The translations under genes and the position numbers were made by a program. From Verrucomicrobiota bacterium (GTDB lineage: Bacteria > Verrucomicrobiota > Verrucomicrobiia > Opitutales > Opitutaceae), in contig JAEYWP010000007.1 in assembly GCA_023428905.1 (NCBI GenBank), positions 248,001 to 312,000 on the forward strand: a DNA stretch of 64,000 nucleotides, written 5' to 3'. The notes below the pieces were generated by a model. It was not told where the DNA came from and made no database searches. It worked only from the letters and a program-made list of their open reading frames with translations. This document shows, one piece after another, positions 51,296 through 62,100 of the stretch (the stretch's first letter is position 1; each line of letters begins with the position of its first letter).

Positions 51296-52648
51296 TTAGA
51301 ACAGGCGGTACTTCTTGTGAATGAGGGCATCGGCCTCGGGCATGCCTGCGCAAGCGCCGCGTTTGGCATCCCACTGCACGGGCTTGCCCAGGCGGATCGC
51401 CAGATTGCCGAGGGAGACCATCTCCGTGAGATCGGCCGAGTAGTCGGCGATGTTGGAGCCGGGTTTGGGCCCGCCATGGATTGCGCTCAGCCATTCGACG
51501 TAGGGACTGCCCTTGGGAACGCGGGGATAAACGCGGGCCGGGCGCTTGCGGAAGTCCGCCATCCGCTGGCGCGGCAACAGACGGGGCGACTCGCTGTAAT
51601 CACCCTCGGAGAAAATCACACCCTTTGTACCCATGTAGAGCGTGCCCCACTTGGGCATGGGCTGGTCGTCCTCAAAGAGGCCCTCAGGGCGCGGGGGCAG
51701 CCAACCCCCGTCATACCACGTGTAAGTGATGGCGGGCAGGCTGCCGCGGGAGGGGAAACTATAGACGACCTTGGAAGCGCGAGGCGCACAGATTGCGGTG
51801 CCGCCCTCGCTCTCTGCCGTGACTTTGCAGTCGCCGGTGAGATTGAGCGCCCAAAACGGGGCATCCATGATATGACAGCCCATGTCGCCCAGTGCACCAC
51901 AGCCGTAGTCCCAGAAACCGCGCCAGTTGAAGGGAGCCACCTTCGGACTGTAATCGCGCACGGGCGCGACGCCCAGCCAGAGATTCCAGTCGAGCGTGTC
52001 GGGCACCCGAGCGGAGACCTCGGGCCAGTTGACGCCCTGGGGCCAGACGGGCCGGTTGGTCCAGGAAATGACCTCCTTCACCGTGCCGATCACATCGCCC
52101 TCGATCCACTCGCGCACCAGGCGGGTGCCCTCGTTGGCGTGGCCCTGATTGCCCATTTGGGTGACGACCCCGGCCTTGGCGGACGCGACCTTTAGGGCGC
52201 GGGCCTCACCGATGGTGTGGGTCAGCGGCTTCTGCACGTAGATATGTTTGCCCAGTTCCAGCGCCATCATCGCGGCCGGAAAATGCATGTGGTCAGGCGT
52301 GGAGATGATGACGGCATCGATCCTGTCGTTCATCTCGCGCAGCATCTGGCGGTAATCGCGGTGGCGTGCGGCCATGGGCAACTCGCGGAAGGCCTGGGCG
52401 CCGCGTTCGAAGTCCGCGTCACACAGGGCCACCACCTCCGCGCCAGCCTCAACGCAAGGCATGATGTCCGAGTAGCCTTTCCCGCCGATGCCGATCGCGG
52501 CGAGGCGGATACGCCGGGTGGGAGGAACCAGGTTGCGGTAAGGGGAAGCGTCGGCGGCTTTTAGCCAGGACGGTGTGCTGGCGGCAACGGCGGCGGCGGC
52601 GGACGTCTGCAAAAAGCCGCGGCGTGTGATCACGTGAGGAAAGGTCAT
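51296..52648 (-). CDS. Tat-exported Gfo/Idh/MocA-family oxidoreductase
   Basis: A 450-residue NAD(P)-dependent sugar oxidoreductase. Residues 1-32 are a twin-arginine signal (ITRRGFLQTSAAAAVAAS), so it is folded with its cofactor and exported. The Rossmann part has IRLAAIGIGGKGYSDIMPCV, VALCDADFERG, IDAVIISTPDHMHFP and GKHIYVQKPLTHTIGEA, with QKP in place of the usual EKP. The C-terminal domain has DYGCGALGDMGCHIMDAPFW and ends MPEADALIHKKYRLF. It is the first gene of a two-gene leftward operon with the isomerase/DUF1080 lipoprotein. By analogy with exported 3-keto-glycoside systems it may oxidise a sugar hydroxyl in the periplasm. The substrate is unknown. Confidence 0.9.
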   Translation of the reverse strand: MTFPHVITRRGFLQTSAAAAVAASTPSWLKAADASPYRNLVPPTRRIRLAAIGIGGKGYSDIMPCVEAGAEVVALCDADFERGAQAFRELPMAARHRDYRQMLREMNDRIDAVIISTPDHMHFPAAMMALELGKHIYVQKPLTHTIGEARALKVASAKAGVVTQMGNQGHANEGTRLVREWIEGDVIGTVKEVISWTNRPVWPQGVNWPEVSARVPDTLDWNLWLGVAPVRDYSPKVAPFNWRGFWDYGCGALGDMGCHIMDAPFWALNLTGDCKVTAESEGGTAICAPRASKVVYSFPSRGSLPAITYTWYDGGWLPPRPEGLFEDDQPMPKWGTLYMGTKGVIFSEGDYSESPRLLPRQRMADFRKRPARVYPRVPKGSPYVEWLSAIHGGPKPGSNIADYSADLTEMVSLGNLAIRLGKPVQWDAKRGACAGMPEADALIHKKYRLF

Positions 52649-52768
52649 GGTCTGGTCTCGGGGAGGATCAACCGGCCGATTGAGGGATGCCGGGCGGGAG
52701 CGGTCGCTCCGGAAGGCGGCCGGGGGAGGGTACACACTTTGAGGGAGGGCGAGTATACACCCGCTTGG

Positions 52769-52802
52769 AAGAGCGATTCTTTGAAAAATCCGGCTCTTTT
52801 TT
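52769..52802 (+). terminator. Orphan terminator-like hairpin in a divergent leader
   Basis: AAGAGCGATT (52769-52778), an 8-base loop, AATC (52787-52790), a 2-base bulge and GCTCTT (52793-52798), then TTTT. The sense is rightward, but no rightward gene lies upstream; the flanking genes are divergent. It sits in the presumed leader of the hybrid kinase at 52933, so it could attenuate that transcript or end a small RNA. The surrounding 284-base gap also has GTACAC-type repeats near 52730 and 52754 and a GAACGA/TCGTTC stem near 52808-52825. Confidence 0.55.
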
Positions 52803-52932
52803 GTACGAGAACGACAGCGCTCGTTCCCTCTCCGGGCGCAGCGTGTACGCGGGCACCCTGACTTGCAGCCGCCTGCCGCGGATAGGGTTTATTCCTGCGT
52901 GACCCACGCCGGGCTTTCGGCACAGACTCTCG

Positions 52933-55900
52933 GTGTTGAAGGACGTTTCCCCTGCATACCCCGGGTGTTCGCGTCGGCTGCGCTGGCAACATCGGCTTGT
53001 GCGCTGGGCCTGCGCGGGCGTTTGGTTGCTGGCCGCGGGTCCTGTCACCTCCCTGGCCCTGGACGCGAATCGTTCGATCACGCAATACGGGCATGAGCGC
53101 TGGAATCACCAAAATGGTCTTCCGGGTGGCGCCATCGCCGGGATCCACCAGTTGCCCGACGGCTATCTTCTCCTGCGCGCCGCGGATGGACTGATCCGCT
53201 TCGACGGGGTGCGATTTGTGCGAATCGAGCCGCAGGGCGAGTCTGCCGCCCAGGCGGGGGAATCCGTGCGCTCGTCCGTGCAAACCCGGGATGGCCAACT
53301 TCTGATTCGCACGCCCACGCGGGTGTTGCGCGGGGTCACCCCCCATTTCCGTGATGTGCTGCCGGCCGGCTCCATCCCCGACGGTCTGGAACGCGTGATT
53401 TTTGAGACCCGCGACGGCGTCATCTGGGTGGGGACGGACAATCACCTCTACCGTTATCGTGCGGGCGGTTGGGAAAACGTGGCCACAGGCGTGGGCTGGG
53501 TGAACCACCTGACGGAGGACGCCAGCGGCGCCTTGTGGATCGCCACCGGTACGGGGCTTTACCGATTCGCGGAGGAGCGCCTGCTGCTGTATTCCAACGG
53601 CTTTAACACCGCCGCGCTCCGCCCCTCGCTGCCGCTGCGCATCCTCCCGCCCGGCGAAACGGACAACGCCCTCCTGCGCAACTCCGTCAATGTGGCCCTG
53701 GCGGACCGGCGCGGCACTCTCTGGGTCGGGACGCGCAACCGGCTCTACAAGGTCGTCGATGGACGCCTGATTCGCGATGCCGAGTGCAAGCACATCGATG
53801 GCGTCAACATCACGTCCCTTCTCGAGGACCGCGATGGGAACATCTGGATGGGCACGGACGGTGACGGGCTTTATCGGCTCACTCACGGAAAGTGGACGCG
53901 CCTCACCGTCGCGACCGGGTTGAGCGACCTCAGCGTGCTCGCCCTGCACGAGGATGCGGAAGGCAGCCTCTGGATCGGCACCCGCAGCGGTCTCGACCGG
54001 CTGCGCGACACCGCGTTTGTCACCCTGACGGTCGAGGATGGGCTCGCCAGCAATGCGGTGTACGCCCTCCGGCAGGCCTCGGACGGGGCGCTCTGGGTGA
54101 CGTCCTCGAGCAGCGGGATCGCCCGTATCACCGAGTCCAGTACACGGACCTTCACCACCGCAGACGGTTTGGGCGGAAACGCCGGTAGTTCCCCATTCGA
54201 AAGCCGCGACGGCAGCCTGTGGTTCGGCACCAGCTCGGGTCTGTCCCGCTTCAAGGACGGGCGCTTCACCACCGTCGGGGCCGGCACCTCCCTCGACCAG
54301 ATCTACATTTCCGCCATCGCCGAGGACGAGCGCAGCCTGATCGTGGCCACTTCCGACCTGAAGCTGGTCCGGGTCACCCCGGGTGGGACCGAGCCGTACC
54401 CCCTGCGGGTGCCCGAGTCCGCGGGGGTGCGCTACACGTATGTGATTTACGGTGACGCGGCGGGCGATCTCTGGTTCGGCCTGTCTGCCGGCCTCTACCG
54501 CGTCCCCCGCGGCACGCGGCCCGAGGATGCCATCGCCTGTGCCGTGCGCCGGCCGGTGCATGTCATCCACGACGACGGCCAGGGTTACCTCTGGCTGGCG
54601 AGCCCGCGCATCCCCGGGTTCATCCGTTACCGCAAGGCGGATGGGACGACGGTCACCTTCGGGCGCGAAAACGGCGTCCAGGCGGAGGGGATTGCGGCGA
54701 TCCTCACGGATCAGGCCGGAAACCTGTGGGTCAGCACGCGGCGGGGAATCCTGCGCTACGAACGCGCGTCGCTGGAGGGAGTCGCTCGTGGCGAAGCGCC
54801 GCGCCCGGTGGTGCGCCGCTTCACCACCGCAGACGGAATGCGGTCGGAGGAGGCGACCGGCACGCTGCAGCAGCCGGCCGCCTGGCGGACCCACGACGGC
54901 CGCCTCCTTTTTGCCACCCAGAAGGGCGTGGTGGTGGTGAACCCGTCCCACCTGCCGGTGAACAACCGCGTCCCGCCGGTGGTGATCGAGGAGGCGTCAG
55001 TCGGCACCCTGCCCATCCCCACCCACGGTCAGCCACGCCTGGAGCCGGGGGCCGGTCGTATCGAAATCAATTATACGGCGCTCAGCCTGCTGGTCCCCGA
55101 GCGGGTCCGGTTTCGTTACCGCCTCGAGGGGTTTGACGATGGGTGGGTGGAGGCGGGCTCCCGCCGCACGACCTTCTACACCTCTCTGCCGCCCGGCAAC
55201 TACCGCTTCCACGTGACCGGATCGAACAACGACGGGATCTGGAACCAGGAGGGCGCCTCGTTTTCGTTCAGCGTGCTCCCGCGCTTTTACCAGACCTGGT
55301 GGTTCTACGCCGCCTGCGCCGCGGGGCTGGTCCTCGCCGGCACCGGGGCGGTGCAGTTCCGCACCCGCCGCTTGCGGCGGAGGGAGAAGGAGCTGATGCA
55401 CGTGGTGGATGAGCGCACCCGGAGCCTGCAGGAGGAGGTGCGCGTGCGCAGCCTCGCGGAAACCGAGTTGCGCACCTACCGCCAGTACCTCGAACAACTG
55501 GTGGCGGAGCGCACCGCCGAGCTGAGTGCCGCCAACCACCGGCTGCAGGAGGAAATTGCCGAACGCGAGGCGGGCAAGAAGGCGCTCCAGCTCAGCCAGG
55601 AACGCTACAAACGCTTTTTCGAGGAGGACGTGGCGGGCGCTTTCATCGCCGACCCCAAGGCCGTGCTCCTCACCTGCAATCCTGCCTTCGCGCGGATCGT
55701 CGGGTACACGGACGCCGCCAGTGCCCGGGGCGTGGACCTCGCCCGCTTCTTCGAGGACAGCGCGTCCGCGGCCGCGGTCTTCGAGCGGGTGCGGCAGGAG
55801 CGCACCATCCGCGGCTGCGAACTGGAGTGGCGCCGACCCGATGGCCGCCGCCTGCGGGTGCTGGCCCACATCTTCGGCAGTTTTGACGCGGCCGGGGAGC

Positions 55901-57117
55901 TGACCGAGATGACCGGCTACGTCATCGACGTGACCGAACGCTTCCGCCTGGAAGCCCAGTTGCGGCAGTCCCAGAAGATGGAGGCGATCGGCCAGTTGGC
56001 CGGCGGCGTGGCCCACGATTTCAACAACCTGCTCACGGCCATCCTGGCCTGGGCCGAGATGGTGCGCACGGACGAGGCGGCCACCCCCGAGATCCAGCGC
56101 TCGGCCGGCGAGATTCGCGAGGCGGGGGAACGCGCCGCCGCCCTCACCCGGCAGCTGCTCGCCTTCAGTCGCAAGCAGATGATCCAACCGCGTATTCTGG
56201 ACATTAATACGGTGGTCTCCGAGATGGAGCGGATGCTCCGGCGCCTGATTGGCGAGGACATCCAGCTGCAGCTGCTGCTCGCGCCGGCGGTGAAGGCTAT
56301 CCGGGGGGATCCGGGCCAGGTCGAACAGGTGATCCTCAACCTCGCCCTCAACTCCCGCGATGCGATGCCGCGGGGCGGCCGGCTGACGATCGAGACGGGG
56401 GACGTGCGCCTCGATCGTACCTCCGCTGCGGAACACATCGATCTCCGCGCGGGCGATTACGTTTTCCTCCAGGTCACGGATACGGGCGAGGGGATGAGCC
56501 ACGAGGTGCAGTCACACCTGTTCGAGCCGTTCTTCACCACCAAGGGCGTGGGCAAGGGCACCGGCCTGGGCCTGTCGACGGTTTACGGAATTGTGAAGCA
56601 GAGCGGGGGGCATATCACCTTTTCAAGTACGGAAGGGCAGGGCACACGCTTCACCGTGTACCTCCCGGCGGTGGAGCCCGACGGGGCGGAGCCCCGAGCC
56701 GCCGCCGTCGCGTCCTTCATTCCGCGGGGCAGCGAGACCATCCTGCTGGTGGAGGACAACGAACTGGTCCTGCGGGTGGCGCAGCGCATTCTGGTGGAGC
56801 AGGGCTTCCGGGTCCTCGAAACCGTCAGCGCCCTCGAGGCGCTCCAGCTGCTCGAGCAGGAGGGCGAGGGCATCGAGCTCCTTCTCACCGATGTGGTGAT
56901 GCCGGAAATGAGCGGCCCTGAGCTGGCCAAGCGGGCAATGAGCCGGCACCCCCACCTGCGGGTCCTGTATATGTCCGGGTACACCGATGATGCCCTCTCG
57001 CGCGCAGGAGGGCCGGCCGGGTCGGGGCCGGTGCTGGAGAAGCCCTTCACCCAGTCCTCGCTGGTGCAGCGGGTGCGCGAAGTGCTGGATGCCGCGCCGG
57101 GCGGGAGTGCGGTCTAG
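52933..57117 (+). CDS. Hybrid sensor kinase with Reg_prop/Y_Y_Y periplasmic sensor
   Basis: About 1394 residues from GTG 52933; the start is uncertain. A signal segment spans about 22-43. Residues about 45-675 are two-component-regulator propeller repeats (DGVIWVGTDNHLYRY, GALWIATGTGLYRF, GNIWMGTDGDGLYRL, GSLWIGTRSGLDRL, GSLWFGTSSGLSRF). Residues 700-780 form a Y_Y_Y domain (VRFRYRLEGFDDGWVEAGSR). A transmembrane helix lies near 790-810, then a coiled coil, a PAS domain (about 888-1005), HisKA with His1028 in GGVAHDFNNLLTAI, HATPase (GTGLGLSTVYGIV) and a receiver with Asp1320 in LLLTDVVMPEMSG. It resembles polysaccharide-sensing hybrid systems of Bacteroidetes, but ends in a receiver rather than an AraC domain, so it needs a separate output partner. 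Confidence 0.92.
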   Translation: MLKDVSPAYPGCSRRLRWQHRLVRWACAGVWLLAAGPVTSLALDANRSITQYGHERWNHQNGLPGGAIAGIHQLPDGYLLLRAADGLIRFDGVRFVRIEPQGESAAQAGESVRSSVQTRDGQLLIRTPTRVLRGVTPHFRDVLPAGSIPDGLERVIFETRDGVIWVGTDNHLYRYRAGGWENVATGVGWVNHLTEDASGALWIATGTGLYRFAEERLLLYSNGFNTAALRPSLPLRILPPGETDNALLRNSVNVALADRRGTLWVGTRNRLYKVVDGRLIRDAECKHIDGVNITSLLEDRDGNIWMGTDGDGLYRLTHGKWTRLTVATGLSDLSVLALHEDAEGSLWIGTRSGLDRLRDTAFVTLTVEDGLASNAVYALRQASDGALWVTSSSSGIARITESSTRTFTTADGLGGNAGSSPFESRDGSLWFGTSSGLSRFKDGRFTTVGAGTSLDQIYISAIAEDERSLIVATSDLKLVRVTPGGTEPYPLRVPESAGVRYTYVIYGDAAGDLWFGLSAGLYRVPRGTRPEDAIACAVRRPVHVIHDDGQGYLWLASPRIPGFIRYRKADGTTVTFGRENGVQAEGIAAILTDQAGNLWVSTRRGILRYERASLEGVARGEAPRPVVRRFTTADGMRSEEATGTLQQPAAWRTHDGRLLFATQKGVVVVNPSHLPVNNRVPPVVIEEASVGTLPIPTHGQPRLEPGAGRIEINYTALSLLVPERVRFRYRLEGFDDGWVEAGSRRTTFYTSLPPGNYRFHVTGSNNDGIWNQEGASFSFSVLPRFYQTWWFYAACAAGLVLAGTGAVQFRTRRLRRREKELMHVVDERTRSLQEEVRVRSLAETELRTYRQYLEQLVAERTAELSAANHRLQEEIAEREAGKKALQLSQERYKRFFEEDVAGAFIADPKAVLLTCNPAFARIVGYTDAASARGVDLARFFEDSASAAAVFERVRQERTIRGCELEWRRPDGRRLRVLAHIFGSFDAAGELTEMTGYVIDVTERFRLEAQLRQSQKMEAIGQLAGGVAHDFNNLLTAILAWAEMVRTDEAATPEIQRSAGEIREAGERAAALTRQLLAFSRKQMIQPRILDINTVVSEMERMLRRLIGEDIQLQLLLAPAVKAIRGDPGQVEQVILNLALNSRDAMPRGGRLTIETGDVRLDRTSAAEHIDLRAGDYVFLQVTDTGEGMSHEVQSHLFEPFFTTKGVGKGTGLGLSTVYGIVKQSGGHITFSSTEGQGTRFTVYLPAVEPDGAEPRAAAVASFIPRGSETILLVEDNELVLRVAQRILVEQGFRVLETVSALEALQLLEQEGEGIELLLTDVVMPEMSGPELAKRAMSRHPHLRVLYMSGYTDDALSRAGGPAGSGPVLEKPFTQSSLVQRVREVLDAAPGGSAV

Positions 57118-57126
57118 GCGGGGTCC

Positions 57127-58953
57127 TCAGGCAAAACTCATCCGCGCGTTGCCTTCCAGATAGGCGGCGATCTCGGACGCAAAGGCCTCGCCGAATTCCT
57201 CGCGTTTGCGTTCTCCCACACCGGGGATGCCGTCGAGGTCGTCGACCTGGGTGGGGTATTCGCGGGCCATCGCCCGGAGCGTTGTATCGCCGAAAACGAT
57301 ATACGCGGGCACGCCGCGCTCGTCCGCCAGCTTCTTCCGCAGCCCGCGCAGGCGCGCAAAAAGGATCTCATCGCATTCGATCTCCCCTTCACGCCGGGTG
57401 ACGCGTCTGGCTTTCGGCAGGTCCATCGGGCGGGTGAGGGTGATGGTCGCGCGGCTGCGCAGGACCTCGATGCCCTCGGCAGTCAGGTCGAGGGTCGCAA
57501 ATTCAGATTCGCTCACCGCGACATAGCCCAGGCGGGTGAGCTCGCGGCCAATCGAAGCCCACTGCGGGCGCGGCAGATCGCGGCCGATACCGTAGGTGGT
57601 GAGCCGGTCGTGGCCCCAACGCCGGATTTTTTCCGTATCTGCGCCGGTCAGCACCTCGATCACGTGGTTCATGCCGACGCTGAAGCCGCTGGCCTGGCGC
57701 ACCCGGTAGATGCAGGAGAGGAATTTCTGGGCGGGCAAGGTGCCGTCGTAGCTGGCGCGCGGCTCCAGGCAGTTGTCGCACGCGCCGCACTGGCCGAGGG
57801 GGAAGGTCTCGCCGAAATACTCCAGCAATTCGACGCGCCGGCAGCCCGAACTCTCTGAGTAGTGAACGATCTGTCGCAGCTGGGTGCGGGCGACCTGCTG
57901 TTCGCGTGCGTCGGTGATCTCGTCGATAAAATGGGTCTGCTTGGCGATGTCTCCGGGATTAAAAAGCAGCAGGCAGTCGCTCGGCAGACCATCGCGCCCG
58001 GCCCGCCCGGTCTCCTGATAGTACCCCTCGATGTTCTTCGGCAGGTCGTGGTGGATCACATAACGCACGTTGGGTTTGTTGATGCCCATCCCGAAGGCGA
58101 TGGTGGCGCAGATGATCCGAATGTCGTCGCGGAGGAAGGCTTCCTGATTCCGGGACCGTTCGGTGGCGTCCAGCCCTGCATGGTAGGGCCGGGCGAGAAA
58201 ACCGCGCCCTGCCAGGGCCTCGGCGACCCGCTCGGTGGCTGCCCGGCTCGCGCAATAGATAATGCCGCTCTCGTGCTCCCGACGCCGCACGAACTCGATC
58301 ACCTGCTTGAGGGGCTGATCCTTCGGCAGGACGCGGTAAGTGAGGTTGGGGCGATTGAAGCTGGCCACGAACACCGCGGGGTCCCGCAGCCGCAGGTGCT
58401 GGATGATGTCGGCGCGTACGCGCTCGGTCGCCGTGGCGGTGAGCGCCATCAGCGGTACCGATGGCAGCGCCTCGCGGAGGCGGGCCAGCTGGCGGTATTC
58501 GGGACGAAAGTCGTGGCCCCACTCGCTGACGCAGTGAGCCTCATCGATCGCGAGGAGGGAGACGTTCCAGGCCCGCAGGTTCTCCACCCAGCCGTCCAGC
58601 ATCAGCCGTTCGGGGGAAACGTACAGAAGCCGCCATTCTCCCCGGTGCAGCCCGGCCATCCGGGAGCGCGCCTCGTCGGAGCTGAGGGAGGAGTTGATAA
58701 AGGTCGCGGCGACACCGCTCGCCTGGAGCTGGTCCACCTGGTCCTTCATCAAGGCGATCAGCGGCGAGACGACCACCGTCAGGCCGGGACGGACCAGGGC
58801 GGGCAGTTGAAAACACATCGATTTCCCGCCGCCCGTGGGAAGGAGGGCGAACACATCGCGATCGGCCAGGCTCGCCTCGATGATCTCCTGTTGGAGCGGG
58901 CGGAAGGCGGCGTAACCGAAGGTGGTGCGAAGGGTGAGGAGAAGGTCGGGCAT
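57127..58953 (-). CDS. recQ: ATP-dependent DNA helicase RecQ
   Basis: A 608-residue 3'-5' DNA helicase of recombination and repair. It has the Q-motif region FGYAAFRPLQQEII, Walker A LLPTGGGKS (38-45 region), VSPLIALMKDQVDQL, the DEAH-like box LLAIDEAHCVSEWGHDFRPE, ALTATATERVR, then VATIAFGMGIN-like ICATIAFGMGINKPNVRYVI and YYQETGRAGRDGLPSDCLLL. The zinc-binding region carries GCRRVELLEYFGE and CGACDNC, followed by a winged helix and a C-terminal HRDC domain (ARLRGLRKKLADERGVPAYI). Length and order are those of canonical RecQ. ATG 58953 is the family start. It is convergent with the hybrid kinase gene at nine bases' distance. Confidence 0.97.
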   Translation of the reverse strand: MPDLLLTLRTTFGYAAFRPLQQEIIEASLADRDVFALLPTGGGKSMCFQLPALVRPGLTVVVSPLIALMKDQVDQLQASGVAATFINSSLSSDEARSRMAGLHRGEWRLLYVSPERLMLDGWVENLRAWNVSLLAIDEAHCVSEWGHDFRPEYRQLARLREALPSVPLMALTATATERVRADIIQHLRLRDPAVFVASFNRPNLTYRVLPKDQPLKQVIEFVRRREHESGIIYCASRAATERVAEALAGRGFLARPYHAGLDATERSRNQEAFLRDDIRIICATIAFGMGINKPNVRYVIHHDLPKNIEGYYQETGRAGRDGLPSDCLLLFNPGDIAKQTHFIDEITDAREQQVARTQLRQIVHYSESSGCRRVELLEYFGETFPLGQCGACDNCLEPRASYDGTLPAQKFLSCIYRVRQASGFSVGMNHVIEVLTGADTEKIRRWGHDRLTTYGIGRDLPRPQWASIGRELTRLGYVAVSESEFATLDLTAEGIEVLRSRATITLTRPMDLPKARRVTRREGEIECDEILFARLRGLRKKLADERGVPAYIVFGDTTLRAMAREYPTQVDDLDGIPGVGERKREEFGEAFASEIAAYLEGNARMSFA

Positions 58954-59160
58954 CGAGGCAGGCGGCGGACGCGAACCTCCCGTTCGCGCGGGGCGGGAGA
59001 CTGAGTGGAGGCGGGGTGGCCGCGCAAGCCCCGGTTGTGGGGGAGTCGCACCATGAGGGTGTGGGCGCCCTTGCGCGGAGGGGGCCGTGATGCTAGTGCA
59101 GTGTGTGCCCGCTTCAGGGCGAGGAGGTTCCACTCAACACAATGCTTTTTTCCCCCAGGC

Positions 59161-62100
59161 ATGCGTGACACCCGCGTCAACGAGACCGAATCCGACGAGT
59201 CCTCCTCCGCCGCAGTGGAAGACCTGAGCCGTCGGCCGTCTGCGAGTGCGCTCGGAGCGATGCTTGGCGGGGTGCTGTTCTCCATCGCGCTGTTTGTGTC
59301 GTTGCGTTCGGGCGAGGACCAGCGTGCCCGGGGCGCCTTTGAGCGCTCCTCGCGGGAACGCCATGTGTCCATCCAATCGCGCCTCGACGGGACCGCCGCC
59401 ACCCTGCAATCGGTCGTGGCCTTTTATCGCAGCAGCCAGTCTGTCAATCCGCGGGAGTTCCACTCCTTCGCCCGCACGGTGATGGCCGCCCGCCCCGAGA
59501 TCCTGGCCATCGAGTGGTATCCGCGTGTCGAAAGTGCGTCGCGGGCCCAGTTCGAGGCGAACATGAGGGCCGAGGGCCTGGAGGGGTTTTCCATCCGTGA
59601 GCGAAAGGACGGCGGGGCCTTTGGTCCGGTGTCTCCCCGGCCCTATTACCTGCCTCTCGTGCACAGCGAGACCAAGCCCGCCGTCCGCCGCATGGTCGGT
59701 CTCGATCTGCTCACCACCGAACTCGGCGCCCACGCGGTGCAAGCCCAGGGCACGGGCGTGATGACCGCCAGCGGCGGTTATTCCTACGGGGCCACGCCGG
59801 CCGACCTGCGCGGGTTTCGCATCCAAGCCTTCAGCCCTCTTTACCGCGAGGAAGCCGAAACCACCGCACGCGAAGACCGGATGGGGCGCGCCCTGGGTTG
59901 CGCCTCTCTGCTCCTCCGTCTCGACGAAATCCTTCAGCGGGAGGCGGAAGCCCTCACGCGAAGCGGGCTGCACCTGCGCGTGTATTGGGATCACCCCGGC
60001 GTTTCCGCCCCGACACCAAACCTGGTTGCCTCGGCCGGAGCGGCCATCACCCAGGGAGATCCGGTGGCCGGGGTGGGCGGTTACTCCTGGGAGGGGCCGC
60101 TTGAGATTGGCGGGCTCACCCTGCGGGTGAGGGTGGTGGCCACACCTGCCTTCGGCGAGTTGCCCCGCTACGGACTGGCGTGGACGTTGCTCGGCACCAG
60201 CCTGCTCGCAACCGTCCTGGGGTTTGCCTACCACTGGCAGCTGACCTGGCGCCTGCGGCAGAGCCGCGGGTTTGCCGCCAAGATTGCCCGCGAGGGTGAG
60301 CAGCGACGCAGGGCAGAGGAGGAGGCGCGCGCCAGCCAGAAACTCCTGCAGGACTACCTCGATCACACCACAGGCATCGCTTTCATCAAGGAGGTGGACG
60401 GCCGGTACACCTTTGTGAACCGCGTCTGGGAGCGATTGTTTAATGTCCAAAGCTCGTCGGTGATCGGAAAGCGGGATGATGAGTTGTGGCCCGCTGAATA
60501 CGCCCGGATTTTCGTCGAGAGCGACCGTCTCATCCTGGCCAGCGGCCGCTCCGAGCTGCTGGTCCATCAGCTTCCCGTTTCCGACGGACGCGTGCACCAT
60601 TGGCTGGTCGCCAAGTTTCTCCTCTTTGATGCGCATGGCCGCAAACGCCTCGGCGGCTTCGCCCTCGACATCACGGAGCGTCGGCGCACCGAGGCCGCGC
60701 TCCGCGACAGCGAGGAGCGTTTCAGGAAGATCTACGCTCATGCTCCCACGGGCATTGCGATCACCGACCTCGAAGGTCGTTTTCTCCAGTGTAACCCGGC
60801 GTGTTGCGCGATCCTGGGACGCAATGAGCGCGACCTTACGCAGACCGCCTGGACGGCCCTGCTGCCGGAAGAATCGCTGGCGGAAGCGTCTGACGGCACC
60901 CGGCGTCTCCTTGCGGAGCGTGTCTCCTCCTTCGAACTCGATCACCCCTACCTCAGGGAAGGATATCCGCCGAGCTGGTTGCGCACCTTTGTCTCCCTCA
61001 TTCGCAACGATCTGGGCGTACCGAGCAATCTGGTGCTGCTCCTCACCGACATCACCGAGACCAAACGTGCGGAAGAGGCGCTGCGCGCCAGCGAGGAGCG
61101 TTTTCGCGAACTGGCGGAGAAGATCGAGGATGTGTTCTGGGTTCACGATCTGAAGGAGCCGCGCCTGCTGTACGTCAGTCCCGCCTTCGAGCGCGTGTGG
61201 GGCCGGCCGGTCGAGATGGTGCTTCGCGATGTGGAAATCTGGTATGAGTTTCTTCACCCGGAAGACCGCGAGCGGGTGCGCCACGCCATTCTCACCCGCC
61301 AGCACACGGGAAGCTGGGAGCATGAGTACCGTATCCTTCGACCGGACGGTCAGGTGCGGTGGGTGCGCGACCGCGCCTTTCCCGTGCGCGGGGAGCGGGG
61401 CGAGGTGACCCGGATCGTCGGCGTGGCGCGCGACGTCACTGAGCGCAAGCGGGCCGAGGAGGGCCGCCTTCTGCTCGAGTCCCAGCTGCGGCAGGCGCAG
61501 AAGATGGAGGCGCTGGGCACCTTGTCGGCGGGTATCGCGCACGATTTCAACAACGTGCTCACCGCGGTGATCGGGAACGTGGAGCTGGCGGCGCAGGACG
61601 TCGGGGACAACCACCCCGCGCGGGTCAGCATCGATGAGATCCGAAAGGCGGGCCTGCGCGCGCGCGACCTGGTGCAGCGGCTCCTCGCCTTCAGTCGTCC
61701 CCGCGAACTGCAGCCGCACGCGCTGGAGCTCGGTCCAATCACGGAGGAGGCGGTGCGCCTGCTCCGCTCCACCATTCCCGCAGGGGTGGAGATCGTTTTC
61801 GGCTGTGAACCGAACGTTCCGCGCATCAATGCCGACCCCACGGAGGTGCACCAGATTGTGATGAATCTGGTGACCAACGCCTGGCACGCGATCGACCGGG
61901 TGGGGCGTATCGAAATCAGGATCGACCGCTGCGAGGTCGGCACGGACCAGGCAGTGGCGCTTCACCCCGGCACCTACGTGCGGCTGCGTGTGATGGACAA
62001 TGGCTGCGGCATGGATGCCGCCACGCAGGGTCGGATCTTCGATCCCTTCTTCACCACCAAGCCGCCGGGTCAGGGGACCGGGCTCGGTCTGTCCGTGGTT

